The position numbers and the translations under genes were made by a program. A model generated the notes under the pieces. It saw only the letters and a program-made list of their open reading frames with translations, had not been told where the DNA came from and searched no databases. A stretch of 64,000 nt of DNA from ECT2AJA-110-A sp035399845. Its GTDB lineage: Bacteria; Planctomycetota; Phycisphaerae; UBA1845; UTPLA1. The stretch spans positions 28,741-92,740 of the forward strand of contig DAOPJV010000020.1 of NCBI GenBank assembly GCA_035399845.1, read 5' to 3'. Positions 28,368 to 37,745 of the stretch are shown here, in pieces (within the stretch, counting starts at the first letter, position 1; each line of letters starts with the position of its first letter).

Positions 28368-28570
28368 AGTTTCATGGCGGCGCGAACAGGACATCTGCGC
28401 CTCACGTATTTCACAAGGAGCCGAACGCCCGGTAACACCCGCCGGTTCTTCACCGCCTGACAATGCGAACGGCCGATGAAATCAAAACGCCGGGCGGCTC
28501 CGTAGGCTCGCCCCGAAACGCGCATCACAATCCCTCGTGGAATCTCGCCATCTTCCGGAAGGAGACCGCC

Positions 28571-29584
28571 GTGCCTCGAGACAAAGGTTGGTCTATTCGT
28601 CCAGCATTGCAGGTTGTCGCAGGTCTCGGCCTGCTGGCCGCCCTGGTCCTCGATCCCGGTTGTCACGCCAATCACGACGTGAAACTCATCGAGGCGACAC
28701 CCATTCACACGACCCATGTGGAATCCGCCGCGACGGAATCGACGCCCAGGTCGAACGCGTCCGACATGACGGCCATGCAGGTCGCGCCGACGCGCGCCGG
28801 CGCCGACGCGCCGCACGCGGCGCCCGCCGTCGACACGAAGAGCTCCGGGACAAAGGGCGGCTTCGAGTCGCTGCTGGCCTCTGACCCGCTTGAAGCGCTT
28901 CGCCAGCTGCACGAGGGGTTCGCCGCCACCGACAAATCCTACACCTGCGTCTTCACGCGACAGGAGATGCTCGCCAGCGGCATGGGCCCCGAACAGGATG
29001 TCGCCGTGAAATTCCGATCCGCGCCGTACAGCGTCGCGATGGAATTCACCCGCAATCCCGGCCTCGTGAAGCGAGCCCTCTTTGTTGAAGGCAAATGGCG
29101 CGACGAGGAAGCGAAGGACGAGGAACTGAAGGATCAGGCCGTCGTCCAGCCCGCCGGCATGGCGGGCCTGCTGATCAAGAGCCTCAAACAGCCGATCCGC
29201 GGACCGCTCGCCAGGAAGACCGGCCGCCGATCCATCGACCAGTTCGGATTCGAGCGGGCGATGGACCTGCTCGTGAAGTACTGCGATCAGGCCGAAGCCG
29301 ATGGCGCCCTGAAGCTGACGTACGAGGGCGAGGCCGACTTCAAGGGACGGCGCGTCTGGTTCATCAAACGCGAACTGCCCTACACGGGCCCCGACAGTGG
29401 CTATCCCGATCGCGTGGCCAACATCTACATCGATCAGGAATGGAAGGTCCCGACGGCGATTCACACGTTTTCCGACGACCAGTGCGACGCCGCACATCTC
29501 CTCGGCAAGTACGAATACAGTGACATCGATTTCAGCGCCGAGATCACAGACGCCGACTTCGAGCCGTCCACCTATGGACTCTGA
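28571..29584 (+). CDS. DUF1571-type exported protein
   Basis: A 337-residue protein with an N-terminal hydrophobic segment ending at a cysteine (LGLLAALVLDPGC), possibly a weak lipobox, then a disordered Ala/Thr-rich linker (about 40-100). From about residue 105 it looks like DUF1571: DPLEALRQLHEGFAATDKSYTCVFTRQEM, then RSAPYSVAMEFT, VEGKWRDEE, RRVWFIKRELP and a C-terminal TYGL. The family is common in Planctomycetota with no assigned function. GGAAGGAG 6 nt before the GTG decides the start. A strong terminator follows. Confidence 0.75.
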   Translation: MPRDKGWSIRPALQVVAGLGLLAALVLDPGCHANHDVKLIEATPIHTTHVESAATESTPRSNASDMTAMQVAPTRAGADAPHAAPAVDTKSSGTKGGFESLLASDPLEALRQLHEGFAATDKSYTCVFTRQEMLASGMGPEQDVAVKFRSAPYSVAMEFTRNPGLVKRALFVEGKWRDEEAKDEELKDQAVVQPAGMAGLLIKSLKQPIRGPLARKTGRRSIDQFGFERAMDLLVKYCDQAEADGALKLTYEGEADFKGRRVWFIKRELPYTGPDSGYPDRVANIYIDQEWKVPTAIHTFSDDQCDAAHLLGKYEYSDIDFSAEITDADFEPSTYGL

Positions 29585-29606
29585 AACAAGCCGCAACCGA
29601 CAAACG

Positions 29607-29647
29607 AAAACGGCCCGATTCGACGTGCGTCGACTCGGGCCGTTTTT
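29607..29647. terminator. Bidirectional rho-independent terminator
   Basis: AAACGGCCCGA-T-TCGAC and GTCGA-C-TCGGGCCGTTTTT form a long stem with one mismatch and a GTGC loop, flanked by A-rich and T-rich runs. It lies between two converging genes (ends at 29584 and 29674) and can serve both. Confidence 0.9.
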
Positions 29648-29673
29648 CTGTTTCAGGGATGTCGCCCGGCGCC

Positions 29674-30996
29674 TTACGCCTTGACGATCTTCTTTCGATG
29701 TTTCTTCACGCCGGCCGTCGCGTTGCGCGTGTCCACGACGAGCTGCGCGTTCTCGACGATCATGTCGTAGTCGTACGACGAATGATCCGTCGAGATCAGG
29801 ATGGCGTCGTAGGACTTGATGGTTTCGGGCGTCAGCTTGACTGACTTCATTTTCAGGTCGTGCTCGCGACCCCGATGGGTCCGCGGCACGTGCGGATCGT
29901 TGTAGTCAACCTTGGCGCCGTGCTTCTGCAGCAGGTGAATCAGCTCGATGCTCGGGCTCTCGCGGATGTCGTCGATGTCCTTCTTGTAGGCCAGGCCCAG
30001 GACCAGAACCTTCGAATCGCGAATCGGCTTCCTGTGATCGTTCAGCGCCAGGGCCAGCCGGTTGATCACGTATTCGGGCATGTCCGTGTTGATTTCACCC
30101 GCCAGCTCGATGAACCGCGTCGGCTCGCCGTACTGTCGCGCCTTCCATGTCAGATAGAACGGATCGATCGGAATGCAGTGCCCCCCGAGACCCGGCCCCG
30201 GATAAAACGCGGAGTAGCCGAACGGCTTCGTCTTGGCCGCCTCGATGACATCCCAGACGTCGATGCCCATCTTGTCGAAGAGCATCTTCAGCTCGTTCAC
30301 CATCGCGATATTCACGCAGCGATAGACGTTCTCGACGATCTTGGCCGCCTCGGCCACGTCGCATGACGACACGGGAATCGCGTGCGTCAGCGCCGAGGAG
30401 TACATCGCCATCGCCACCTTCAGGCTGTCCTTGTCGAGACCGCCGACGAGCTTGGGAATCGTCTCCGTCGTGAAGTCCACGCGTCCCGGATCCTCACGCT
30501 CGGGGCTGTAGGCGAGGAAGAAGTCCCTGCCCGCCTTGAGACCACTCCCCGCCTCAAGTATCGGCTGCAGCAATTCGCGCGTCGTCCCCGGGTAAGTCGT
30601 CGACTCCAGCGTGACAAGCTGTCCCTTGCGCAGACGCTCGGCGATCGAGTGCGCCGTCGCCTCGACATACGTCATGTCCGGATCGCGCGTCTTCGACAGC
30701 GGCGTCGGCACACAGATGATGATGGCGTCCGGCTTGTCGAGCTCGGACATGTTGTCCGTCGCCCGAAACCGCTTGGAATTGACAAGCGTCTTAATGGTCG
30801 AATCCGGGATGTGCTTGATGTAGCTCTTCCCGGCGTTCAGCTTCTTGATTTTCTCCGGATCGACATCGAAGCAGAGCGTGGCAAATCCCGCCGCGCCGAA
30901 CGTCCGCGCCAGCGGCAGGCCGACGTATCCCATGCCCATGACCCCGATCAGGGCCTTGCGATCCTTGTACTTCTGAACAATCGCTTCCGTACTCAA
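29674..30996 (-). CDS. Nucleotide-sugar dehydrogenase (UDP-GlcNAc/UDP-ManNAc dehydrogenase type)
   Basis: A 440-residue NAD-dependent enzyme of the UDP-glucose/GDP-mannose dehydrogenase family that oxidises C6 of a UDP-sugar to a uronic acid. It shows the NAD fold IGVMGMGYVGLPLA, ICVPTPL, LESTTYPGTTRELL, AYSPEREDPGR, and catalytic Cys274 in GPGLGGHCIPIDPFYLTWKA, then GLAYKKDIDDIRESPSIELI. The GGHCIPIDPFYL form and the EREDPG stretch point to the WbpA/TviB (UDP-GlcNAc) branch. The likely start is TTG 30996, with AAAAGGAA about 8 nt upstream; an open frame extends to TTG 31029. It probably feeds the surface-polysaccharide pathway whose other genes lie around 19-22 kb. Confidence 0.88.
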   Translation of the reverse strand: MSTEAIVQKYKDRKALIGVMGMGYVGLPLARTFGAAGFATLCFDVDPEKIKKLNAGKSYIKHIPDSTIKTLVNSKRFRATDNMSELDKPDAIIICVPTPLSKTRDPDMTYVEATAHSIAERLRKGQLVTLESTTYPGTTRELLQPILEAGSGLKAGRDFFLAYSPEREDPGRVDFTTETIPKLVGGLDKDSLKVAMAMYSSALTHAIPVSSCDVAEAAKIVENVYRCVNIAMVNELKMLFDKMGIDVWDVIEAAKTKPFGYSAFYPGPGLGGHCIPIDPFYLTWKARQYGEPTRFIELAGEINTDMPEYVINRLALALNDHRKPIRDSKVLVLGLAYKKDIDDIRESPSIELIHLLQKHGAKVDYNDPHVPRTHRGREHDLKMKSVKLTPETIKSYDAILISTDHSSYDYDMIVENAQLVVDTRNATAGVKKHRKKIVKA

Positions 30997-31074
30997 CGAA
31001 CCGGTTCCTTTTGGCGGTTTCACCCGCAATAGGGGATTTTCGTAACTTGGTTCGGGACATTAGATAGCGCGCCT

Positions 31075-31100
31075 CCGAACTCGGCAAGAGCCGAATTCGG
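31075..31100. terminator. Hairpin in the 31-kb intergenic region
   Basis: CCGAACTCGGC and GCCGAATTCGG pair with one mismatch around the loop AAGA. It lies upstream of the dehydrogenase and upstream of the opposing small membrane protein gene, so it may be a terminator, an operator or neither. Confidence 0.35.
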
Positions 31101-31323
31101 CCCGCATCACGCTGGAATCAGCGATCCGCCCCGTGTGGCGCTGCTGAGGTGGACGCGTCGACCATCGCCAAACCGAAATCGCTTCGCCAGCATCACCCGG
31201 CGACTGAAGAAAAAAAATCGAGATTTTGCAACAGTCGGCAAAGGCCGCCGGGCCGCAGGCGTCGATGTCATTGCCGACCGGACGTTGAAATCTCAGCGAC
31301 CGTCGAATGGAAGAGCGAATCGA

Positions 31324-32178
31324 ATGAGCGAGACGAAAACCAGTTGGATCAGACGTGGACTGAAGGGCGCCGGCCGCATCGGCCTCGCCGTCGCCGGCGG
31401 CGCCGCATTCGCCTACCTGGCGTGGAACCCACAACCGCCGCCGCCGCTGCCGGGCGAGGCGCCGGCGTCCATCGGAAAGCCCGCTGAGCAACCCGCCTCT
31501 GTTCAGAAAGGAACGACCATGAACACGGATTCCGCAGAACGTGTCGGCCTGGTCGCCCCCTCGCAATCGCCGATGATTCGAACGCGAGACCAGGGGATCA
31601 CAGGCGCGATTCGGGAATCTTCGACCCGCGCCGAAACCGACACCGCCGCCGGGCGCCGCGCGCAGCATGCGACGCGCCAGGCGTCGCCGACGATCATCGC
31701 GCTGTCACGCGGACCTCCGATGTTCGACTCGGAGGGGAAAGAAGCCCCTTTTCCTCCTTGTCCTCGGAATTCGCTCGATCATAGCCCGTATCCGCCCGCC
31801 ACAACGACTCCGCCAGCCCCAACGATCGCCGCGCCCGCCGGACGTCACTCGACGTCTCGATGCCCCCATTCGACAGGGTCGCGGACTCTCCCGATTCACG
31901 TTCGACATCGCTGTTGCTTGCCAGGCGCCTCTCGCCCTCCTCAATCGCCGTGGGCGTCGGGGAATGCCGCCGCGTCTGCACCAGTCGCACCAGGGGGCGA
32001 AGCGCCGTCTCCCGGGCGCGAATGTTTGCGGCCGCCGCTTCCGGCGACAATTCACGACTCGGCGCCGGCGCCTGCACGGGACTTTCCGGCTTCGACGGCG
32101 CATCGAACAGTTCATCGCCCGACATCGTCATCATTCGGACCGCCAGACTCTCGGCGTCGTGTCCTTCGACGGCCCTGA
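31324..32178 (+). CDS. Possible membrane-anchored protein, unrecognised; 3' part uncertain
   Basis: A plausible start (GGAAGAG about 9 nt before ATG) opens a 284-codon frame. Residues 1-35 have a basic head and a hydrophobic helix (GRIGLAVAGGAAFAYLAW), followed by a Pro-rich linker. This N-terminal 120 residues looks coding. Beyond about 31694 the frame runs antisense to the DUF4198/FmdE-like gene, and its Pro/Ala/Arg/Ser-rich content looks like an antisense shadow. Either the two genes overlap tail to tail by nearly 500 bp, or this one is shorter because of a frameshift. Confidence 0.35.
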   Translation: MSETKTSWIRRGLKGAGRIGLAVAGGAAFAYLAWNPQPPPPLPGEAPASIGKPAEQPASVQKGTTMNTDSAERVGLVAPSQSPMIRTRDQGITGAIRESSTRAETDTAAGRRAQHATRQASPTIIALSRGPPMFDSEGKEAPFPPCPRNSLDHSPYPPATTTPPAPTIAAPAGRHSTSRCPHSTGSRTLPIHVRHRCCLPGASRPPQSPWASGNAAASAPVAPGGEAPSPGRECLRPPLPATIHDSAPAPARDFPASTAHRTVHRPTSSSFGPPDSRRRVLRRP

Positions 32179-33340
32179 GCTTCGCGAGAATGTCGGCGTT
32201 CAGTCGATAGGTCAGCCCCTCCCCCGTCGCCAGATGGAAGAACTCGCAGCGAAGCTCCGACGCCGGCGCCTCGCTGAGCTTGAGATTCAGCTTCCCCACT
32301 GTCGCGCCCGTCGCCGCCTGCAGCCCATCGAGCATCGCCGTGTAGGGCAGGGCCTTCGGGCTGTGCTGCACGGCGAGAAAGTCACCACTCCCGTAGGGCA
32401 GCCCCAGCTCGATCAACGCGCGTTCGCCCATGATGAAGCCGGCGACAGCCCACGGATCGATGCTTCCGTGAATCGCACGGAGCATCTGCATCGAACCGCT
32501 GACATCCACTTTGCCCTTCACGCGGAACGTGTAAGTCGTCCAGAAACTCTCCCACTCGTATTCGCCGAGCCCGTCGTAGGGCCGAATCAGGTGCGCCTTC
32601 GCGTACCAGTGCCCCGACTGCGACAGTCGGATCGATGCGACGCCGCGCTCATTCGTCCGCGTCCGCACGACATCCTCGCGAGTTCGCTGCCCCGCGTGTC
32701 CCGCCGAGACCGGCACCTCGGGCCAGGGATGGCCGTCGAGCAGGACCTGTATCTGGACGGTCTCTCCGCTCTGCCAGAGCGTCGGATTCGTCAGCGGAAC
32801 CAGTTCGAGCCGCTGCCCGATGGGTCGCATCCAGCCGTCGTCCTCCGCCTCGGGGGCGCCGACCTGGAGAATCGTCTTCGCGTACTTGGTGTAGCGCTCG
32901 CGGACCGGCTCGTGCCGGGCGCCCGACTCGCGCCGCATTCGCAGCGCCTCATTCGCCCGCTCCTCGATGAGATACTGATCGAAAATGTCCCCGTCGAGTG
33001 TTGTGACGCGCGGCGTGAGCGTGAGTCCGAGCGCGTGATAGCCCGGCGCGTCAAACACACGCCGGACCGCGACGGCGTCGTCCTCGGCCTTCAGCCCCTC
33101 GATGAGGCGCTTCTGCCTGCCATGGACGGACATCAGCCCCTCCACGCGCGCCGGGTCGACGATTCCGTCCCCGATCGGGAATCGGTCTCCCGTCACGAAC
33201 GCGATCCAGGTGTCAGCGCCGGGATCGACGACGTCCGACTCGACGATCAGCCAGGAATCCACGGCGAACGCCGGCCGGCTGACGACGATGGCGAGCAGAA
33301 AGACGAACGGCACAGCGGTACGGATGGCGGACACGATCAT
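31694..33340 (-). CDS. Exported DUF4198-like protein with degenerate FmdE-like domain
   Basis: A 548-residue protein with signal peptide (AVPFVFLLAIVVSRPAFA). Residues of about 25-275 resemble DUF4198/NikM-type periplasmic domains: a first-strand DSWLIVESD, a GDRFPIGDG stretch, and WYAKAHLIR, where metal-binding forms usually keep His. Residues of about 295-395 resemble FmdE: AIHGSIDPWAVAGFIMGERALIELGL...GATVGKLNLKL. In FmdE the stretch is HxHLCPG and the next motif contains Cys; here both cysteines are gone, so the metal site is probably lost. The last 130 residues are low-complexity. Assignments are by eye. Confidence 0.6.
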   Translation of the reverse strand: MIVSAIRTAVPFVFLLAIVVSRPAFAVDSWLIVESDVVDPGADTWIAFVTGDRFPIGDGIVDPARVEGLMSVHGRQKRLIEGLKAEDDAVAVRRVFDAPGYHALGLTLTPRVTTLDGDIFDQYLIEERANEALRMRRESGARHEPVRERYTKYAKTILQVGAPEAEDDGWMRPIGQRLELVPLTNPTLWQSGETVQIQVLLDGHPWPEVPVSAGHAGQRTREDVVRTRTNERGVASIRLSQSGHWYAKAHLIRPYDGLGEYEWESFWTTYTFRVKGKVDVSGSMQMLRAIHGSIDPWAVAGFIMGERALIELGLPYGSGDFLAVQHSPKALPYTAMLDGLQAATGATVGKLNLKLSEAPASELRCEFFHLATGEGLTYRLNADILAKLRAVEGHDAESLAVRMMTMSGDELFDAPSKPESPVQAPAPSRELSPEAAAANIRARETALRPLVRLVQTRRHSPTPTAIEEGERRLASNSDVERESGESATLSNGGIETSSDVRRARRSLGLAESLWRADTGYDRANSEDKEEKGLLSPPSRTSEVRVTAR

Positions 33341-33668
33341 TCCTCATGCTGGCGGCGAACCAAGTTTCGTGAGCGCATTTATTGCGTCGCTATTATGGGG
33401 GTTATACCCCCGCTTGTCTGGTCGGTGGCGAACCCGCCTCGGAAAGCGCCGAATCGGGCAATACCGGCCGATGACGGGTCGGAGGGCCGATATCGCCCCG
33501 TTTCCCCAGTTTCGGGCTTCTATGGCGCCACAGTTGGGGAAACCTGGCTTCACTAGACCACTTCTTCGCATAGAATGAAGGGTTCACCAGCGGCCGGCTG
33601 CGATCCATGACTTTCCCGTTTGGGGGGCCGGCCGGGTCACGATTATCTGCACAGTGAGAGGAATTCAC
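33341..33668. other. Intergenic region with two inverted repeats and a possible promoter
   Basis: About 330 nt between divergent genes. GGGGGT-TAT-ACCCCC at 33397-33411 is a perfect short palindrome. GTTTCCCCA (33500-33508) and TGGGGAAAC (33535-33543) form a 9-bp inverted repeat. TTCACT (33549-33554) and TAGAAT (33571-33576) with a 16-nt spacer may be the promoter of the surface-protein gene. Confidence 0.45.
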
Positions 33669-36134
33669 ATGGGGCGATTTGCCCGGAAGACGACGTGGCT
33701 CGTCGGCCTCGCGTTGGCCTCGCTCATTGCCAACACAGGTTGCGGCTGCGACTTGTCCGATTTCATCGGGTTTCCGATTCCCGTGGGCTCGGATTCCGTC
33801 CTCGTCATCATCGAGAACGAGGCCGGCGTGGAAGTCCGCGCTGACGCGACGTTCACGTTTTCGTCGGAAGACGTTCGCAAGACGTCGCGCGTCCTCGACG
33901 CGGACGGCGCCGGCGCCAGCGTCGCCATTCTGCGCACTGTCGCGGAACGAATCGACGTCAGAGCGACCGCCATCGGCGGCTCGCCGTCCTCGCAGGTCAT
34001 CTCCAACCTCATCACGCCGGGCGAGGTCCTGCTCGACGTCACACTGCGACTCAACATCGACTACTCGGCGGGCGACACGATCGTAATCAGGATCCAGCGC
34101 CCCTTTGACGACTGCAACAACAACGGGAGGGACGACGCCGAGGAAATCGCCCTGGGCGACGCCCACGACTGCGACGAGAACGGCATCCCCGATGACTGCC
34201 AGCCCGACGTGGACAATGACGGCGTTCCCGACGCCTGCGACAACTGCCTCTCCATCCCCAACCCCGATCAGCGGGACGACGACAACAACAATCTCGGCGA
34301 CGTCTGCGAAACGGGCGCCTGCCAGATTTCCGTCACCTGTGTCGAGACGACGCTCACACTCTGCCTGAATCAGGGCGGTATCTTCGACGGCGTCGGAACC
34401 AACTGCGGCGCGGGCAATCCCGTCCCGACGGGCGCCTGCTGCACGGGCCTTGTCTGCAATATCACGACACAGGCCATCTGCGAGGCCGCAGAAGGAACCT
34501 ACCAGGGCGACACAACGACGTGCGACAGCGCGAGCTGCCTGCCGCCGACCGGCGCCTGCTGCGCCGGGGAAGCGAGCTGCCTGATCCGGACGCAGCTGGA
34601 CTGCATCCAGCTCGAAGGAACCTACTTCGGCGACAACACGATCTGCGAAACGGACACGTGCCTGCCGAATGAGGGCGCGTGCTGCCTGGAGGACCTGTCC
34701 GGTCCCTTCTGCGTCGTCCTGAGTGGTGACGCCTGCGACAGCGCCGAGGGGAGTTATCTCGGCGACGGCAGCGTCTGTGACTTCGACATCTGCCAGCCGC
34801 CGACGGGCGCCTGCTGCCTGCCAAACGTCAACATTACGCTCGGACAGCTCCCGGCGATCTGCGTCATCACGAGCGAGCTGGAGTGCGCCAACTTCGACGG
34901 CGCCTATCAGGGCGACGACACAAGCTGCGACAGCGATCCCTGCAATCCGCCGACGGGCGCCTGTTGTTTCAACCCGCTGCTCTCGGCGCGACTGGGCGCC
35001 TGCTCCGTCATCACAGAAGACGAATGTCTGTTCGACGGAGGAACCTACCTGGGTGACGACACGACGTGCGACAACGATCCCTGTTCGCCGCCGACGGGCG
35101 CCTGCTGCTTCTATGACGGCGAGACGACTGTGTGCCTCGTCAACACTGAAGTCGCCTGCGAGAGCCTCAACGGCTATTACCACGGCGACGACACGTCGTG
35201 CGCCTTTGACACCTGTGAGCCGATCGTTGGCGCCTGCTGCCTCACCAGCTTCTGCGTCGAAATCCCCGAGCCGTCGTGCACGGCGTTGATGGGTGTGTTC
35301 AGTGGTGTCGAGACCGAGTGCCCCGGCGCCTGCTTCGCCACGGGCGCCTGCTGCTACGGCTCCTTCTGCAGCTCGGAGCTCACGCAGGACACGTGCGAAA
35401 TCGAAGGTGGAACCTATCTCGGCGACAACTCAACCTGTGACGGCGAGCCATGCGGTCCGCCCACGGGCGCCTGCTGCCTCTACAACGACACATGCATGGA
35501 CCTGACGGAACTCTCCTGCAACTTTATGAAGGGTACCTTCCTCTCGTATGACCTGTCATGCGCCAGCGTCGCCTGCGATCAGCCGCTGACGATCAGCGTC
35601 ACGTCGGATCGCGACTGGATCTATGAGAACATTCCGAGCATGTCCGTCCCGCCGACGAACTGCGGCGTGACGCTCACGGCAATGATCGACAACGATCCGC
35701 TCAACAACAGCTCGTACACCATTACATGGACGACGTCGGCGCCCATCGACAACCCAAGCGCCGAACTGATCGTCGTCTCCGGCGAGGGAACGGAGTCGAT
35801 CACCTATCGCGCCCCCGATCGTCCGGGTTACTCGCCGCACGGCTTCACGCAATACATCGAAGTGTTCGTTTTTGGCAATGATTTCGGCAACTACGGCTAC
35901 GGCTACGCCTTCATCGATGTCCGCGTTCTGGGCGACGTCGATGGCTCCGGCTGCACGGACGCCGCCGATCGCGCCATCATCACGAACGTCATCGATGGCG
36001 AGATCACGAACGGCGACCTTATCCTTGCCGCCGACGTCAACTGCGATGGAAGTGTCGACGCCCTGGACAGCCAGACGGTCCTCTTCGTCGAACAGGACAC
36101 GGACGGCAACGGCAGCGGCGCCTGCGGCATGTAG
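33669..36134 (+). CDS. Exported cysteine-repeat surface protein with dockerin-like end
   Basis: An 821-residue exported protein. An N-terminal hydrophobic segment ends at NTGCGC (possible lipoprotein). Residues 20-150 are beta-rich. Residues of about 150-220 are Asp/Asn-rich and resemble calcium-binding thrombospondin type 3 repeats (DNDGVPDACDNC). Residues of about 255-640 contain nine copies of a roughly 40-residue unit built as GACC...C...C....G.Y.GD.T.C....C.PPT, with six or so cysteines each. A beta domain follows, and the C-terminus (DVDGSGCTDAADRAIIT...DVNCDGSVDALD) is a paired EF-hand like dockerin type I. GAGAGGAA precedes ATG 33669. Adhesion or a structural surface role is a guess. 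Confidence 0.75.
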   Translation: MGRFARKTTWLVGLALASLIANTGCGCDLSDFIGFPIPVGSDSVLVIIENEAGVEVRADATFTFSSEDVRKTSRVLDADGAGASVAILRTVAERIDVRATAIGGSPSSQVISNLITPGEVLLDVTLRLNIDYSAGDTIVIRIQRPFDDCNNNGRDDAEEIALGDAHDCDENGIPDDCQPDVDNDGVPDACDNCLSIPNPDQRDDDNNNLGDVCETGACQISVTCVETTLTLCLNQGGIFDGVGTNCGAGNPVPTGACCTGLVCNITTQAICEAAEGTYQGDTTTCDSASCLPPTGACCAGEASCLIRTQLDCIQLEGTYFGDNTICETDTCLPNEGACCLEDLSGPFCVVLSGDACDSAEGSYLGDGSVCDFDICQPPTGACCLPNVNITLGQLPAICVITSELECANFDGAYQGDDTSCDSDPCNPPTGACCFNPLLSARLGACSVITEDECLFDGGTYLGDDTTCDNDPCSPPTGACCFYDGETTVCLVNTEVACESLNGYYHGDDTSCAFDTCEPIVGACCLTSFCVEIPEPSCTALMGVFSGVETECPGACFATGACCYGSFCSSELTQDTCEIEGGTYLGDNSTCDGEPCGPPTGACCLYNDTCMDLTELSCNFMKGTFLSYDLSCASVACDQPLTISVTSDRDWIYENIPSMSVPPTNCGVTLTAMIDNDPLNNSSYTITWTTSAPIDNPSAELIVVSGEGTESITYRAPDRPGYSPHGFTQYIEVFVFGNDFGNYGYGYAFIDVRVLGDVDGSGCTDAADRAIITNVIDGEITNGDLILAADVNCDGSVDALDSQTVLFVEQDTDGNGSGACGM

Positions 36135-36305
36135 CCCCTCATGCGGGAATCCGGGCGCAGAAGGCGTCAGACGCCCACACACACAGTGTGTTCAAACCCG
36201 TGCGGATCCTGCGAATCCGCCGGGCCGGACGCCGCCGCAATTTGACACACTCTCGCCCCTCCGCTACCAAATCACGCCTGCGCAAGTGTTCAATATCGAG
36301 GGTTC

Positions 36306-37745
36306 ATGACTATGCTGACTGTTACGTCCTATGGCGCCGCGCGCGAAGTGACCGGCTCTCTCCATCTGCTCGAAGCCGACGGCAAGCGCATCGCGCTCGA
36401 CTGCGGTCTCTTCCAGGGCAAGCGATCTGAATCCATCGAGAAGAACCAGTCATTCGCCTTCGATCCCAGGACGCTGCACGCCGTCGTGCTCTCCCACGCG
36501 CACATCGATCACTGCGGCCGCCTGCCGATGCTCGTCAATCGCGGCTTCGACGGGCCCATCCATACGACGCCGGCGACACGCGATCTCTGCGCGCTGTTGC
36601 TCGCCGACTCGGCCCACATACAGCAGGAAGATACGAAGTACCTGAACAGGAAGCGGGAACACAAGGGCCTGCCGCCCGTCGAACCACTGTACGACGAGGA
36701 AGACGCGACGCAGGCGATCCGACAGTTCCACTCCGTGTCGCAGGAGCGATGGTTTCACGTATCGCGCCGCACGAAGGTGCGATTCCATCACGCCGGTCAC
36801 ATGCTCGGCTCCTCCAGCGTGGAGGTCGAATATGAGCCGCCGATCGGCCGAAAAATCCGCGTCGTCTTTTCGGGCGATGTCGGCCGGCCGAACATGCCCA
36901 TCCTTCGCGACCCCGCCGACTTTCCCGACGCGCACTATTACATCTGCGAGAGCACCTACGGCGCCCGCATCCATCCGCCAAGCGGCGACCTGAAGGGCGA
37001 ACTGGCGAAGGTCGTGAACGATACCGTGGCGCGCGGCGGCAAGATCATCATTCCCGCCTTCAGTGTCGGCCGCACGCAGGTGCTCGTATACTTCCTGCAT
37101 CAGCTCATCGCGGAACAGAAGATTCAGCCGCTGCCGATTTACGTCGACAGCCCGCTCGCCGTGAACGCGACACAGGTCTTCCGCATGCATCCCGAACTCT
37201 TCGACAGGGACGCGCGGGAGTTCATGCGCCAGACGGGCGACATCCTCGGCTGCGACTACTGCACCTACATCCGCGACGTCGACCAGAGCAAGGGCATCAA
37301 CAAGAGCCCCAAGCCCTGCGTCATCATCTCGGCCAGCGGCATGTGCGAAGCGGGCCGCATCCGACACCATCTGAAGAACAACGTCGAGAACGGCCGGAAC
37401 ACGGTATTGATCGTCGGCTTTCAGGCCGCCCACACGCTCGGACGCCGCATCGTCGAGCGAGACAGGCATATCCGCATCTTCGGCGAGAAGTTCAACCTCA
37501 AGGCGCAGGTCAGCGTCCTCAACGGCTTCAGCGCCCACGCCGATCGCGACGAGATGCGCCGCCTGCTGTCGCCCCACGCCAACACGACCAAGGGCGTCCT
37601 GCTCGTCCATGGCGAAGAGGACCAGATGACGCAGTTCCAGCAGACGCTCAGGGACGACGGTTTCCGCAATGTCATCATGCCGCACTGGGGCGAAACCTTC
37701 GAACTCAACGGCGTCGACGCCCCGAAACTCGTGAAGCGCGACTGA
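36306..37745 (+). CDS. Metallo-beta-lactamase/beta-CASP RNA-processing-type nuclease
   Basis: A 479-residue protein of the CPSF73/Ysh1-like branch of the metallo-beta-lactamase fold, a family that cuts RNA. The metal motif is intact: LSHAHIDHCGRLP with His64, His66, Asp68 and His69; further metal ligands are likely in HHAGHMLGSSSVE and FSGDVGRP. The beta-CASP insert and end follow with CESTYGARIHP, IIPAFSVGRTQ, the RNA-specificity block VIISASGMCEAGRI, and FSAHADRDE. ATG 36312 is an alternative start two codons later. The role in RNA maturation is from the family; the substrate is unknown. Confidence 0.9.
   Translation: MTMLTVTSYGAAREVTGSLHLLEADGKRIALDCGLFQGKRSESIEKNQSFAFDPRTLHAVVLSHAHIDHCGRLPMLVNRGFDGPIHTTPATRDLCALLLADSAHIQQEDTKYLNRKREHKGLPPVEPLYDEEDATQAIRQFHSVSQERWFHVSRRTKVRFHHAGHMLGSSSVEVEYEPPIGRKIRVVFSGDVGRPNMPILRDPADFPDAHYYICESTYGARIHPPSGDLKGELAKVVNDTVARGGKIIIPAFSVGRTQVLVYFLHQLIAEQKIQPLPIYVDSPLAVNATQVFRMHPELFDRDAREFMRQTGDILGCDYCTYIRDVDQSKGINKSPKPCVIISASGMCEAGRIRHHLKNNVENGRNTVLIVGFQAAHTLGRRIVERDRHIRIFGEKFNLKAQVSVLNGFSAHADRDEMRRLLSPHANTTKGVLLVHGEEDQMTQFQQTLRDDGFRNVIMPHWGETFELNGVDAPKLVKRD

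Noticed and set aside
31667..33556. 629-codon plus-strand frame over the DUF4198/FmdE-like gene
   Set aside because: Arg/His-rich shadow; the minus-strand product has a signal peptide and domain-like content.
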